A stretch of 64,000 nucleotides of DNA from Azolla caroliniana (lineage: Eukaryota; Polypodiophyta). The notes under the pieces are model-generated. The model did not search any database and had not been told where the DNA came from. It saw only the letters and a program-made list of their open reading frames with translations. Each line of letters opens with the position of its first letter. Within the stretch, counting starts at the first letter, position 1. Shown here piece after piece: positions 43,360 to 54,034 of this stretch. A program made the position numbers and the translations under genes. The DNA is taken from contig JBHGNT010000002.1 in assembly GCA_043228905.1 (NCBI GenBank), positions 20,770,001-20,834,000 of the forward strand, written 5' to 3'.

Positions 43360-46300
43360 ATTCCAAATAACCATCCCATTCACATTCTGGTCTTTACTCT
43401 TTTGCCGACCGGGTAACACATGGCACGCCCGTGGGACAGTACCTTGTACGTCGAATCCCACTATCCGGCCCTTAGCCTTCGTCCAAGATATCCAGAATAC
43501 TCTGCTCCAGGGTATCCAATGGTTGTTCAGAACTCTGTAATAGTTGTTGTTGTTGTGGCTGCTATTGCTGCGGTTGCTGTTGTGGCTCCGGCTCCTTCGA
43601 CTATTGCTCCTTAGATGGCGTCTGTTCGGCTCTCGGTACCGACGGTTGTGGCTCCGATGATGGCTCCTCATCGCTGAGGTTGACGGTCGCCGCCTGCTTT
43701 GCTTCTTCTCTCCGTAGCCTGGTCTGTTCATAGCTTTCAAACTGGATTTGAGCATCCAGTCGATCATCATCTAGCTGTGCTACAAGTTGTCGGACCACTG
43801 CTGGCTGCTCCTCCGCCAGAGTTACAAAATCTTTGGCTAACTCATCTCTTACAGCGGTAAAGTCCTCCTTCGTTAGCATGTAGCAGTCGTCGCCATCCTT
43901 CTGCCGGTTTTCCGCATCCGCCCGTAGCAACTGGAGCTCGGTTCTATGCTTTGCTCATTTGTCCCACCATTGTGCGGAGCTTTCATCAATCAAGCGTTTG
44001 GTCTTGTTCCTCCATGCCTGGACAATGAACTGGATCCGCTCCAATCCCATCTTCGATTTGTCCTCCGCGGCTTGCCGTTCGTCCTTCAACTGCTTGATCA
44101 GTGCCACCGTATCCACCTCCTGCTCCCGGTAATGTGACAATTGGGTTTGATAGGTGTTATGCAGCCTTTGCAAGACCATCGTCGCTCTTTCCTTCTCTTC
44201 ATAATGCTGCTTATGGAGCTCCATCCGTTCTTGCGCGGCTTCCTCCAGTAGCGTGGTTCTTTCAACCTGTTCCTCCGCTAGCCCCGTCTCAACTCGATGC
44301 ACCTCCTGCCGGAGCTCTGCCATCTTCTCCTATTGTTTCTTATGCTCCGTATCCAGGTGCTTGTAGTCCCGGTGCAGGTGCTCAAAATCATGGGTCTTCT
44401 GCTTCAGCTTTTGGTTGAGTTTCCGGCGAGCGCGGTCTTCCCGATCCTTCTGTTGACGGAGTTCTTCTTTAAGTCTTTCGATCTCTGTTTCCGCCATCCG
44501 TCGCAGCTTCTCCTTTTCTTGCAGCGCCATCTCTTTCTCCTCCTTCAGCCAGTCATAGGCCTGATGCCCTTTCCGCAGATTCTCTTCTGCTCGGCGGAGA
44601 TTCTCAACAGTCTTTTGTTGCTCTTCTTTTGCCGCTTTCTTCAAGTCCCGCTCTCGGGTGCGTAATGCTTCCTGTGCGGCCAGTTCATCTCTCAATTCAG
44701 CAAGCTCTTTTGCTTGCGTCGCCACTATCTCCGGGACTGGGTCCGTCTCCGGGGTCTTATTGCTATGTATAGGTGTCAGGGTTTCTTTATTCTGTACATC
44801 GACCGGAGTCACCGGTGCTTGGAGCTGTGGTCTGGTTAAGGCCATTTTGGCCAATTCTTCTGTGGCCAGGTCCAAGTCTTGTTCTAGGCTCCGGATCCTT
44901 GACCGACCCGTTTCTAGTTCTCCGGTTGTGACGATCAACCGGTCCATCTGCGCTTTCTCTTCCACCTCTATGTAGTGTACCACTCCGGCAATCTGTTCTC
45001 CAATCCACTGGAGCCATTGGCTGTCGTTGCCCTATTGTTGCGTCTTCCCAGAGGTTTGGCTGTTGGTGTCACTGGCCAGTGGTCAGTTTTGTCCGGTTGC
45101 GTCGAGCTGCAACTCTGGCTCTTGTTGGTGACCACTTTGCCTTTCTGGTTGCGGCTCCGTTGGCCGCTCTGCCTCTGAATGCTCTTGGCCTGCCGGTGGG
45201 GTAGGCAACTGTACTTCCGGCGCTTGCATTTCGGGTCTTGCCGTATCTTGACCCGCCGATAGAGGTTGTTGTGCAGGGAGCTCTGTGACCGGTTCTGTCC
45301 GAACTGGTTCCAGTTCCGTCCTTGGTGCGTGCTGCTCAGTGTGGGGTACATGTGTTCCATCCTTCTTTGGGTCCGAATGCTCCCCGGCCTATTCGGAGGT
45401 ACTTGCCTTCTGGCGCCGCTAGAGGTGCTCTAACGGTTCCTCCTCTGCTTCCTCCTCCTGAGTCCCGATGTTGATTTTTGCTGCCAAGGGGTCTGACGCT
45501 TGTTGAACCGGTCAGTGAAGCCTGATCTTGATTGGCCGTACCGGTGGCTCCTCCTGCGTTTCTGCCTGCCGCTTCCTATTGGCACGCTTCTTTGCCGCCT
45601 GGTCCGTTTCGGCCGCCTTCCCTTTGGTTGCCTTAGAAGCCAACAACTGTTGTCGTTTCGAGGCCGTTTTCGGGGTGCCTTCGGTTGTTCTTCCCCGCTT
45701 CGTGGTCTTGATGGGTTCGATAGGTGGCGCCAATAGGGTGAGCCATTGCGCCACTGCCGTCCATATCTTCCGACCCTCTTTGCCTCTGACAGAGTCGATG
45801 GCCGCACAGAGGCCATCCACAATCAGTACCGCCCAGTCCACCTTCACACCTTCATATGTAGCTATGATTAAGCCGGCCCGGTTCTGAGGCATGCACGGGG
45901 GTCGAGGGTATACATGTCCAAATTCATGGAGCACCCGGGCAATCTCTCGACAGAGTGGGTCTTCGCCGCCCTATGTCTGGTAGGCCTTGTTGGCCAGAGA
46001 GTATTCCCTAAAATATTTTCGGAGCTGTTCCGGGGTAGGGTTGTCGATAGTGAAGATTCCCCCTTCCGGAAGGCCAATCAACACATGGATGGCCTCCTCA
46101 GTGATCAGCTCCGTATCGATTTCTTTGACTATCTTCTTCGCCTCCCAGTGCGGTGGTGCCTCCATGATTGTGAGGAAACCTTCTAACCCATGTTGCCTTA
46201 GCCACTTCTTGGCTGCTTCAGAGAGTGCTTGGCAGTCCATGGCTTCGTCGAGGTCAGTGAGCGCTGGTGAGGGTTGTGTGTGAGGAGGCTCTCGTTTGCT

Positions 46301-46444
46301 GATCCTCAATCGCCTGTCTGCGTTTGTGCTCCTCTGTTCGCAAAATGTGAGGGTTTCTATGTGGCGGGGGTCTTCTTGTTGCATGTTGGTGCTTGTTTTT
46401 TTTCTTACCTGCGCGTGGTGTACTAAAGTAGAATGTCGTGCCAT
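43360..46444 (-). pseudogene. Extra sense coding region downstream of gypsy B integrase, coiled-coil rich
   Basis: About 3 kb on the same strand as pol, between integrase and the 3' LTR. The N-terminal part (46444-45970) contains KKWLRQHGLEGFLTIMEAPP and ITEEAIHVLIGLPEGG; the middle (45934-45512) contains VKVDWAVLIVDGLCAAI and a Lys/Ala/Thr-rich basic stretch; then Gln/Pro/Thr-rich sequence; the C-terminal third (44983-43390) is long coiled coil (QKDREDRARRKLNQKLKQK; EEQVERTTLLEEAAQERMEL) ending Gln/Asn-rich. At least four frame changes or stops break it. Plant Tat/Athila-type gypsy elements can carry additional ORFs after pol; whether this is env-like, a relocated gag or an accessory protein is unknown. 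Confidence 0.6.
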
Positions 46445-46610
46445 GTGGTGGCGGTTTAATACCCTATTAATAGCCCACTACGTACCTTTACAAAGTGCAT
46501 GTTCACTCCTTGTTCTTGCATGTGTCTGTTCACCCCTCGTCCTTGCATGATTTACTTTGATTTGATTTGATTTTTTTTAATTTTTAATTTTAAAGATAAC
46601 AATGGTTTTG

Positions 46611-47924
46611 TTAATTCGCATCCGGTCCTATTGGACCCCTATCCGGATTGTGGTCCTTGCCGGCCATTGGACTTCTTGCCGTTGCGTCATTCTTGCCGTT
46701 TACCGGCTCATGCTCCCTCTTACCGGCTTCGCGCTTGCCGATTGCTGAACATGTTGCCGTCTCTTCCGACTTACCAGTGTCCAGTTCTATGTCGCCCTTT
46801 ACTTGTTCAAATGGGTTTCTTGGCATGGGTCCATGGTATGGTTTGAGTCGGAACCCATTGAACCATTTACCCAGAACCTCACCGGCGAGTGTCCCTAATT
46901 GGTAGGAACCGTTGAACTCACGCGTAATCCAGTATGGTTTGGTCCACCGAAACCGTAGCTTTCCCGGCATCTTACCCATCCGGGTCTGGACCACGAGTAC
47001 CGGCTTACCGATTCCGAACATCTTTTCGTTCCCTTTTCGTTGACAATCCACGAACGCTTTCCTTCGCCGCTGCTCTAGTTCTAGGTGCATGATGCTGGCT
47101 AGCTGGTGTTCTTCCAATTCGCACAACGCGTTTAACCGGATAGCTTCTGATTCCTTCTCATTTAGGCGTTCCCGAATCTGTATTCGTAAACTCGGTACCT
47201 GGAACTCTACCGGCATCACTGCTTCCAATCCGAATGCTAGGTGAAACAGTGTTGTGCGGATACTTGTCTTATATGCCGTTAGGTAGGTCAAGAGTGCACT
47301 GTGCAGCTTTGTATCCCAATCCGTCTGGTTCTCATTGACGATTTTTCGCAAGATGTTCTGTAGTGTTTTATTTGTTGACTCAGCTAATCCGTTGGCTTGC
47401 GGATAATAGGGAGTACTCCGTTTGTGCACCACCGCATAAAATGTCGTTAAACTTTCCACTACTTGCCCTAAGAAGTGCCCACCTTGGTCACTTATGAGCT
47501 CTATCAGACATCCATATCGGCACTAGATGCATTCATATAAAAATTTTGCTGTGGATGCCGCGGTGTTGTCGTGTAGTGCTTTGGCTTCCACCCATTTTGT
47601 GCAGTAATCCGTAGCGACGATCATGTACCGGTTGCCGGTTCTCATGGCCGGTGGTTTGAATGGACCGACAAAACCTAGCCCCCATTTCTGAAATGGTTCT
47701 ACCGGTAGCACGAGCTGGTGAGGCATTCTGGCTTGTTCGGTTGGTTGACCCATTCGTTGACATAGGTCACATTCTTTAGCGTACCGGATTGCATCCTTCA
47801 ATGTTGTCGGTGACCATAGTCCGCTCTGCCATATTTTCCTTGCCGTAGTGTCTCCGGCATAATGTCTTCCAGCCACGCTGCAGTGTACTTCGCGCAATAT
47901 TATTCCCTTTTCGTCGCTGCGCAC
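46611..47924 (-). pseudogene. Gypsy B integrase
   Basis: The minus strand has the zinc-binding H-H-C-C part (EVHCSVAGRHYAGDTTARK, ECDLCQRMG), the core FVGPF, IVATDYCTKWVEAKAL, a stop near 47523, LISDQGGHF and TPYYPQANGLAESTNKTL (Asp, Asp, Glu all visible), and a long C-terminal domain ending YQLGTLAGEVLGKWFNGFR. One TAG and a small frame offset separate the core halves. No chromodomain is seen at the C terminus. Confidence 0.87.
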
Positions 47925-47957
47925 TACACGACGCCATATGCCATCTGCGCCTTTGTG

Positions 47958-49290
47958 TTACAATGTGTCCTGTAATAGACAGAAGTGCCGGCTTTGAACC
48001 GCTAAGTGTTTCCTTTCGTCTCTGTTCATCTCCTCCGGAGGTAAGCCGGTGCTCAGAAATTGGTGCATGTTGGTGAGCCACTTGTCTTCTTTTGCAACCG
48101 TACTATCGGATGTCGTTTCTGTTATGACTCCAAACAGCTCTGCATCTGGAAAGTCGTTTGGGAGTCCGTCATCAGTTTCACTGGAATCTAACCGGCTTAA
48201 ATAGTCTGCTACCGCATGTTGTATGCTGGGTCGGTGGAATATCTCAAACTCGAATTCTTGCAATAGTAACGTCCACCGGGCCAACTTACCAGTGAGTGAT
48301 GCTTTGGACACAAAGTAGAGAAGCGCCGAATGATCTACGTGAAAGGAAAATTTCCTTCCCAACAGATAGTGTCTAAACTTGGTGACACTGTAGATCATAC
48401 CCAAAGCCTCCCTTTCTGTCGTGGAATAATTACGTTCCGCTTGGGACAGCTTCCGGTTGGCATAATAGACTCGCTAGTACCATTTCGGCTCTGTAAGTTG
48501 CATCAGCGTTCTTCCGATTGCGATGTCGGACGCGTCAACGAACACATGGAACTCTTTAGAACAATCCGGAGGTTGCACCACCGGCGCTTGTGACAACAGT
48601 ACTTTTAGTGCCCGGTAAGCCTGGTCTTCTGTGTCCGTCCATCGAAACGGTGTCCGATGTACCATGGCATGCAGAGGTGTAGCCATGTCTGCTAGATACC
48701 GGAGCATTCGGCTATGCCACCGAATTTGTCCTAAGAACCGGCTTAGTGCCTTTGCCATGGCTGGTGTCGATGCCTCCAGGATTGCTTTTACTTTGTCAGG
48801 ATCCACTACGATACCGTCCTTGCTCACTATGTGGCCTAGTAACGCTCCGATGTTTACTCCGAACACGCATTTTGCCGGGTTCAGGCTTAGTCGGTAACCC
48901 CACATTTCTCCAGACATAGTCGGAGGTGCTGAAGGTGATCCCGTTCCTGGCTATAAACAACGAAGTCGTCCAAGAACACCTACATGAATGCCGGAATGAA
49001 TTCTCCGAAAATCTCCTTGATGATCCGCTGGAAGGTTGCCGACACCGTTTTCAGTCCGAACATCATCACTACGGCAACAAAGACTCCCCATTCGGTGACA
49101 AAAGCGGTTTTCTCCTAGTCGGCGGGGTGCATCCGGATCTGATTATAGCCGTTGAAACCGTCCAAAAAACTGTAGACCTCATGGCCGGGGACCGCATCTA
49201 GGACTCCATCCGTGAATGGAAGTGGGAAGGGGTTCGTTACCATAGCCGCATTCAATTTCCGGTAGTCGACACACACTCTTATCTTACCGG
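47958..49290 (-). pseudogene. Gypsy B reverse transcriptase and RNase H
   Basis: The minus strand shows FLDGFNGYNQIRMHP, FGLKTVSATFQRIIKEIFGE, the catalytic VFLDDFVVYSQ (about 48955-48990), then GYRLSLNPAKCVFGV, GHIVSKDGIVVDPDKVKAI and FLGQIRWHSRMLRYLADMATPL. RNase H follows: FHVFVDASDIAIG, YSTTEREALGMIYSVTKFRHYL and HVDHSALLYF. Single stops break the frame at about 48474 and elsewhere. Confidence 0.87.
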
Positions 49291-50584
49291 TCGGATGAAG
49301 CCCACTCTTAGCAACTTGTCGATTTTTTCTTTGACTTTTGTTGCGTAATTCGGGTTCATCCGGTAACGCTGTTGCGCTACCGGTTTGGCATCTTTACTCA
49401 GATGTATCTGGTGTTGATACAACTGAGGATCGAGTCCCGGCATGTCCTCGTAGGACCAGGTGAACACATCGTGAAATTCTTTTAGGAGTGTGATCTTTGC
49501 CGTTTTGTTCTCCGGGGTCATTTTCTTGGCGATGTGCACCAGTCTTGTGTCCTCTGTGGTACCTAGGTTTACCTCTTCTAGTTGGGATGCTTTCATGCGC
49601 TGCAATACTGCCATTTCTTTTTCCAGTGCCTCCTGTGATTGCCATAATTCCCGAATTGCTTCTTTATTCAGTTCCTCGTCGGTCCCGTCCGGTTGCAGTA
49701 CGTACGGTGATACTGCTTCGGCTACATCAATCTCGAACAGAGGTACGATCTTCGGATTTTCCTGTAAGTATTGATCGACCTCTTCGTCCGCCAATCCTTC
49801 CAGCATGTTGACACATTCCGCATACAATGGCATTGATTCCTTGCTGGTATCGGATCGTGGTTCAGTTGGTACTCGTACTTTCGTTTTTCCACGCCGGAAC
49901 ATAATTATATTCTTCCTCCAGTTTTGCTTTATGTGTGTTGTTTTTAACCAAGGGCGTCCCAACAATAGTGGGTAAGCTCCCTGAGCCTGTAGCTGGAGAA
50001 CTACTGCGGAAATGCGAAATGTGTGACCCCCGATGGTCACTTCTAGATCACGTATTAATCCGGTCGGCCGTACTGAGCTTGTGCGCCATCCAAAGCCAAA
50101 ACGGGCATGGTTCCCAGTCCTGGATTCCTAGCGTGTTACACGTTCGGAGGCTGATCACGTTCACGCCGGATCCTCCATCGATAATCATGCCCGGTAGCTC
50201 ATTTCCTTTCACAATGGTTGTGATTGCCAGACTCCTCGTGTCCACCACTGCCGGTCCTTCCTCCGGATTCAAAAAGAATGCCGGAGCCGGTGGTGTGTTA
50301 GCTGCCGTCCTTCCTGTCTTCAGTCCTTTCGTGAAGCGTGGTACCAGTTGCAACAGCCAGCCTAACGCTTGCCATGTTGGGTTTTCGGGTTGCCCCGGGC
50401 CGATGAGCTCTTCGGCATTCTCCTGTTGTTGTTCGAGCTCTGCCGCATTCTGCTCATTTGCCTTCTTCACCCATTCGGTTGCCTGCTTCCGGATGGCTTC
50501 TTGAGTTTCCCACTCCGTGGCTTTGCCTTTTGATCTTGTAGTGACTTGTTGTATGTCCGCGACTTCCGCGTCTACCATGTTCAC
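49279..50584 (-). pseudogene. Gypsy B protease region and pol N terminus
   Basis: The minus strand begins with a Glu/Gln-rich linker (EQNAAELEQQQENAEELIGP), then GMIIDGGSGVNVISLRTCNT, in which DGG replaces the usual D(S/T)G of the aspartic protease, then the conserved LLLGRPWLKTTHI. Downstream, MTPENKTAKITLLKEFHDVF and YEDMPGLDPQLYQHQI form the linker to RT. A full-length gag with zinc knuckle is absent between this and the 5' LTR. Confidence 0.78.
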
Positions 50585-50620
50585 CGCTGGTCGCTTATCG
50601 TAGCTCTTCGCCGAAAACCG

Positions 50621-50986
50621 TGTTAATCCTTAGGGCCGGACAATGGCCTAACACAAGGTGTCTCCGGAAGACACTTCACCAAAGGGGTGTTACAACGAGG
50701 TAACTTAAGACACAACGATTAATCCGACTTAATCGGCTACTTAACAATAAGGCCTTCACTTAATACACGCGTAAGATATAACAATTAACACAGAACGGTA
50801 ATCAATACGTGACGATAAAACAAGAAGCTTATATTAATTCTCTGTTAAAGTTTTACATTGTAACCGGGCCTTTATATAGGTCACTGGTGTTGCGTACAAA
50901 ACGGTGCCAACCGGCACCTGTTCGGAACCGGTCCGGATCCAGATCGGCATACCGATTCCGGTCCGTCCGTTCACTAAATAATTATA
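50621..50986 (-). repeat. 5' LTR of gypsy B, uninterrupted copy
   Basis: About 366 bp, matching the split copy (32168-32269 plus 43073-43335). It contains the single TAAT at 50720-50723 that is the empty site of the DNA transposon, and a TATA-like TTTATATAGG at 50870-50879. Its outer flank is the protease frame of gypsy O. Confidence 0.88.
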
Positions 50987-50999
50987 CCAAATCTCTATC

Positions 51000-51060
51000 C
51001 ATGAATCAAGAATTAGCCCCGGTATCTACGAGTGTTGGGACATGAATTGGATGGTTGCTC
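51000..51060 (-). pseudogene. Gypsy O protease start
   Basis: The minus strand reads PTLVDTGANS, a stop, then FMDRDLV, the aspartic protease active-site region of gypsy O, cut off by the LTR of element B. Confidence 0.75.
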
Positions 51061-51069
51061 ATAGTACTA

Positions 51070-52873
51070 ACTTCTAGTTGAGCTGAGAACACCTTGCTAA
51101 GTTGTGTAGAAGAAATGGAACCACTAATGGGTTGCATAGATCCAGAGCTGTCCAACAAACATATTCTATTTTGGCTAGATTTAATCGTTTAACTCTTCTT
51201 CTAATTGGCGTAGAACTTCAAATTTTTTTGATAAACTTGGACTACTAGGATTATTAGATACTCCTAATGGAATAGACTCAGGTTTATCAATAGCAACTAC
51301 TTGATTTGCCTTTCGTCTTGGCCTATGTAGACAATTTATTGCAATATGCCGTAGCCCACCACAATATAAACATACACGGTTCACTTGACATTGTTGCTTT
51401 TCTTCTTCTGACAATGGTCCACGACGATGTGGTGTATCGATTTCCATTGGTGTTGGTGCATTTGTAGAAGATGTATTATATGATTCCTTTGAGAAGGGTT
51501 TTGCTACGATTGAAGCGCACGTGGGCTCCGATATTGTCCTTGGCATTTGTTGTTGTCGTTTTAAACATTGCTCAAAAAACCTATTATGAGATCACAATGC
51601 TCGACTAATTGCCTCTGTGAGTGACTTTGGTTCTTCTGGAAATGTCAAGAATAAACCATTCACATCATTGCATAGTCCGAACCGAAATTGCTCCATCAAT
51701 GCTTGGTCTTCCTATGGAATATCAGCTGCAAGTAGACAAAAATCAATGTAATAAGCTCAGGTAAGACGATCTCCTTGATGCAATCTTTGGATTTGATTGA
51801 TTTCTATTCAATGACGTGGAAATGACGTTCGGCCACAACCGAGTCATAAAACAACGAATGGAAGAGAGAAAACTGAAAATAAGATGACACAGAACGTTAA
51901 CGTGGAAAACCCTAAATGGGAAAAACCACAGGAGCCCATAGACTCCAACTATCACTATGAGGGGAGGAATACAATGTGAGACTCAGAGGCAACGACCTCG
52001 AGCTCTATGTCTTCGCCAGTCGGCGGTTACAACAAAAACTAGTTCTGTATCTCTCTCTCTCTCTCTCTCTCTCTCGCTTTCTCACTCTCTGTGTATAAAG
52101 ATGATACAACCACTACTACACCATATTCACACAAAGTGATTGCCCTATGTCATATTTATACTTATATGACTGTTGGGCTATTTACAAATATAACCTCAAT
52201 AGGCTAACCATGAAACATATTTACACGTATTTCCTTTGATCTTGTTTGCACCGAATCCATCTGGATTCACTCGATCCAGTTTCCAAGGCTCATCAGGAAC
52301 CCTTCCGGATCTGGTTCCTTCATCTGACTCGTCCAATCCGGCTCCTCCAGTTCTCATCCAGATCCCATCCAGAGGGACCGAATTTCTAACATTCTAGCAC
52401 TATCAATATATCCAAAACACACGTTGAACTCACTAATAAACTCCTCGAAATTATTTAACAAAGGAGATCCTTTTTCCAACAAAGGGGCAAACCATGCTAA
52501 TGTTGTACCGCTAAATAATGTGCCTATTAGCCCCACTCATGATGCATCGGCTGGATATATCAAGAAGGATGCATTTGAATTACCAAACATACTTGGTTGA
52601 GGAACCTCTCTAAACTATGATTGCATTCCATCAAATTTCATGGGAAGACCAATCTTAGGTTCTTTAGGGATCCCTAGAGTACTCAGTTCTTGTTTTTGTA
52701 ATGACACGATAGTTGCTTCCAATTGTTGTACTCGTAACACCAACTCCCTGTGGTGTTGTTGCGTTTGTTGCTTTTCTAGACCTGTAATTTGTTGAAGATC
52801 TCTCAACAAACGTTGATTTTCTTGTTCTAATGCTACAAACTTTTCTTTCAAGCATTGAAGCTACGATTGCCAT
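51070..52873 (-). pseudogene. Gypsy O gag, split by a solo LTR
   Basis: The N-terminal part (52873-52615) is coiled coil (EQENQRLLRDLQQITGLEKQ) then PKIGLPMKFDG; the gag core follows (GTLFSGTTLAWFAPLLEKGS, FEEFISEFNVCFGYID at 52536-52392). The solo LTR interrupts here, and the frame resumes at 51811 towards the zinc knuckle CLYCGGLRHIAINC near 51310-51360 (CCHC spacing 2-4-4). Several stops make it non-functional. Confidence 0.82.
51812..52391 (-). repeat. Solo copia LTR (580 bp) of the element F family
   Basis: On the minus strand it starts TGTTAGAAATTCGGTCC and ends CCACGTCA. Homologous to the two LTRs of element F, including the GA microsatellite and the CTCATTGTAATACCTCC-type block. Flanked by TTCAA (51807-51811) and TTCTA (52392-52396), a 5-bp target duplication with one mismatch. 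No internal sequence is left, so it arose by LTR-LTR recombination. It gives the full-length start of this LTR, which is hidden in the gap at element F. Confidence 0.85.
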
Positions 52874-52914
52874 TAGTACTTGAGGAAGGATAAGAAGACA
52901 AATTTAGTTCAATA

Positions 52915-53444
52915 TGTCAAGAACAATACCGGAGAGAGGGAGGATTAATACTAGAGATAGAGAGGAGGGAGAGACTTTGAGAGAATCATGAGAGAGATAG
53001 AGACAGGGACAGAGTGTGTAAGAGGGAAGTACGATAACAAGAAGTATATTATATGAAAGGATTAATACTAGAGATAAAGAGGAGGGAGAGACTGTGAGAG
53101 AATCACGAGAGAGATAGAGAGAGAAGGAGAGAGACAGAGACAAAGACAGAGACAGAGTGTGTAAGAGGGAAGTACGATAACAAGAAGTATATTATATGAA
53201 AGGAAGGCTTAATACTAGTGTTGAACAGAATTGGTTTTGAGTAATACAATATGCCTCAATTTATAGGATTTTCAGGAGTATTCCTGAAGTTTCTAGAATG
53301 TTCCAAAGTATTCTAGAGTATTACATGAGATTTCTGTAATGAAATAAATATTTTTTATATTAAGATAGTTGTCTTAATGGTAATACCTCCACTTGCCTAT
53401 TATAAGGTCACAAGCTCAATTTGTTTTGAGGCCATATCATGACA
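52915..53444 (-). repeat. 5' LTR of gypsy O with an internal duplication
   Basis: On the minus strand it starts TGTCATGATATGGCCTC at 53444. Compared with the 3' LTR it carries a tandem duplication of roughly 120-150 bp (52942-53063 and 53060-53205), each copy with GATTAATACTAGAGATA, GACAGAGTGTGTAAGAGG and AGAAGTATATTATATGAAAG. Confidence 0.75.
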
Positions 53445-53511
53445 ACATCCACGTTCGTGCATCGTGTGCACTATACATGATCTCTCTAGTCGACGAATCT
53501 TCAAGTGAGAG

Positions 53512-53693
53512 TGTTGAGAATCAAACCCAACTTCCCCAATGAAATGGCTTTCACACTAGCAATGGTCACACTAGGCTAGTTTTGTAAATAGCAAAAGGGC
53601 AGTTGCCCTAGGTTAGTTGGTATTTAAACCAACCTTTTGTAACTTAGTTACTGTTGGATGTAATTTATTTTTTGTTTAATATAGCTTCTTGTT
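53512..53693 (+). repeat. 5' LTR of copia C, first piece
   Basis: Starts TGTTGAGAATCAAACCCAAC and matches 61656-61838 almost base for base up to TAGCTTCTTGTTCT, after which it enters a CT microsatellite and the LINE. Confidence 0.88.
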
Positions 53694-53714
53694 CTCTCTC
53701 TCTCTCTCTCTCTC

Positions 53715-53769
<55 letters not shown>
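53694..53769. repeat. CT microsatellite
   Basis: About 76 bases of CT dinucleotides with one CACT interruption. It occupies the position where the 3' LTR copy has GT/CA repeats, so it may mark the LINE's 5' end or an expanded LTR microsatellite. Confidence 0.95.
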
Positions 53770-53772
<3 letters not shown>

Positions 53773-54034
53773 AAAGCTCTCTGTAAGTTCACTTTGTCCA
53801 TCGTTTTCAATGTTTTATAGCTCTTGGAAAGCTCTTTGAGAGAGCTTTCTAAAGAATGTTCATTTACTGAATTCTGTTACTGTGGCGAGAAGTTATGAGC
53901 ATTTTCATCCGCAGCCATCTTTGCCCCACGGTTCCTCAAACGGAAGGTAGATTTTGAAGCCCTAAATCGAGTGAAAGGTACATTCTCTCTCCTTCCCTCT
54001 CTGTCTCTCTCTTCCCGTAGGGTTTGTCCCTACA

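Larger units (their letters stand above)
32168..50986 (-). mobile_element. Ty3/gypsy element B, nested in gypsy O
   Basis: A minus-strand gypsy with its 5' LTR at 50621-50986 and a 3' LTR split into 32168-32269 and 43073-43335 by the DNA transposon. Internal order from the 5' LTR: protease region, RT, RNase H, integrase, then about 3 kb of extra sense coding region. No gag is found between the 5' LTR and the protease. The LTR may begin TATAATTA rather than TG, because that stretch is shared by both copies and follows the purine tract AAGTAGAGTAGAG. The flanks did not give a convincing target duplication. Confidence 0.82.
30866..53444 (-). mobile_element. Ty3/gypsy element O, nested in copia D and itself a nest
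   Basis: This minus-strand gypsy has a 5' LTR at about 52915-53444 and 3' LTR at about 30866-31271. Its own sequence: gag 52873-51070 (split by a solo LTR), protease (LVDTGANS) at about 51020-51050, then after element B, RT at 32060-31400. RT runs only to about the [13 protein letters not shown] block and then reaches the 3' LTR, so RNase H and integrase are deleted. The purine tract AAAGAGAGGGATAG precedes the 3' LTR. The left LTR edge is approximate and a target duplication could not be resolved. Confidence 0.78.
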
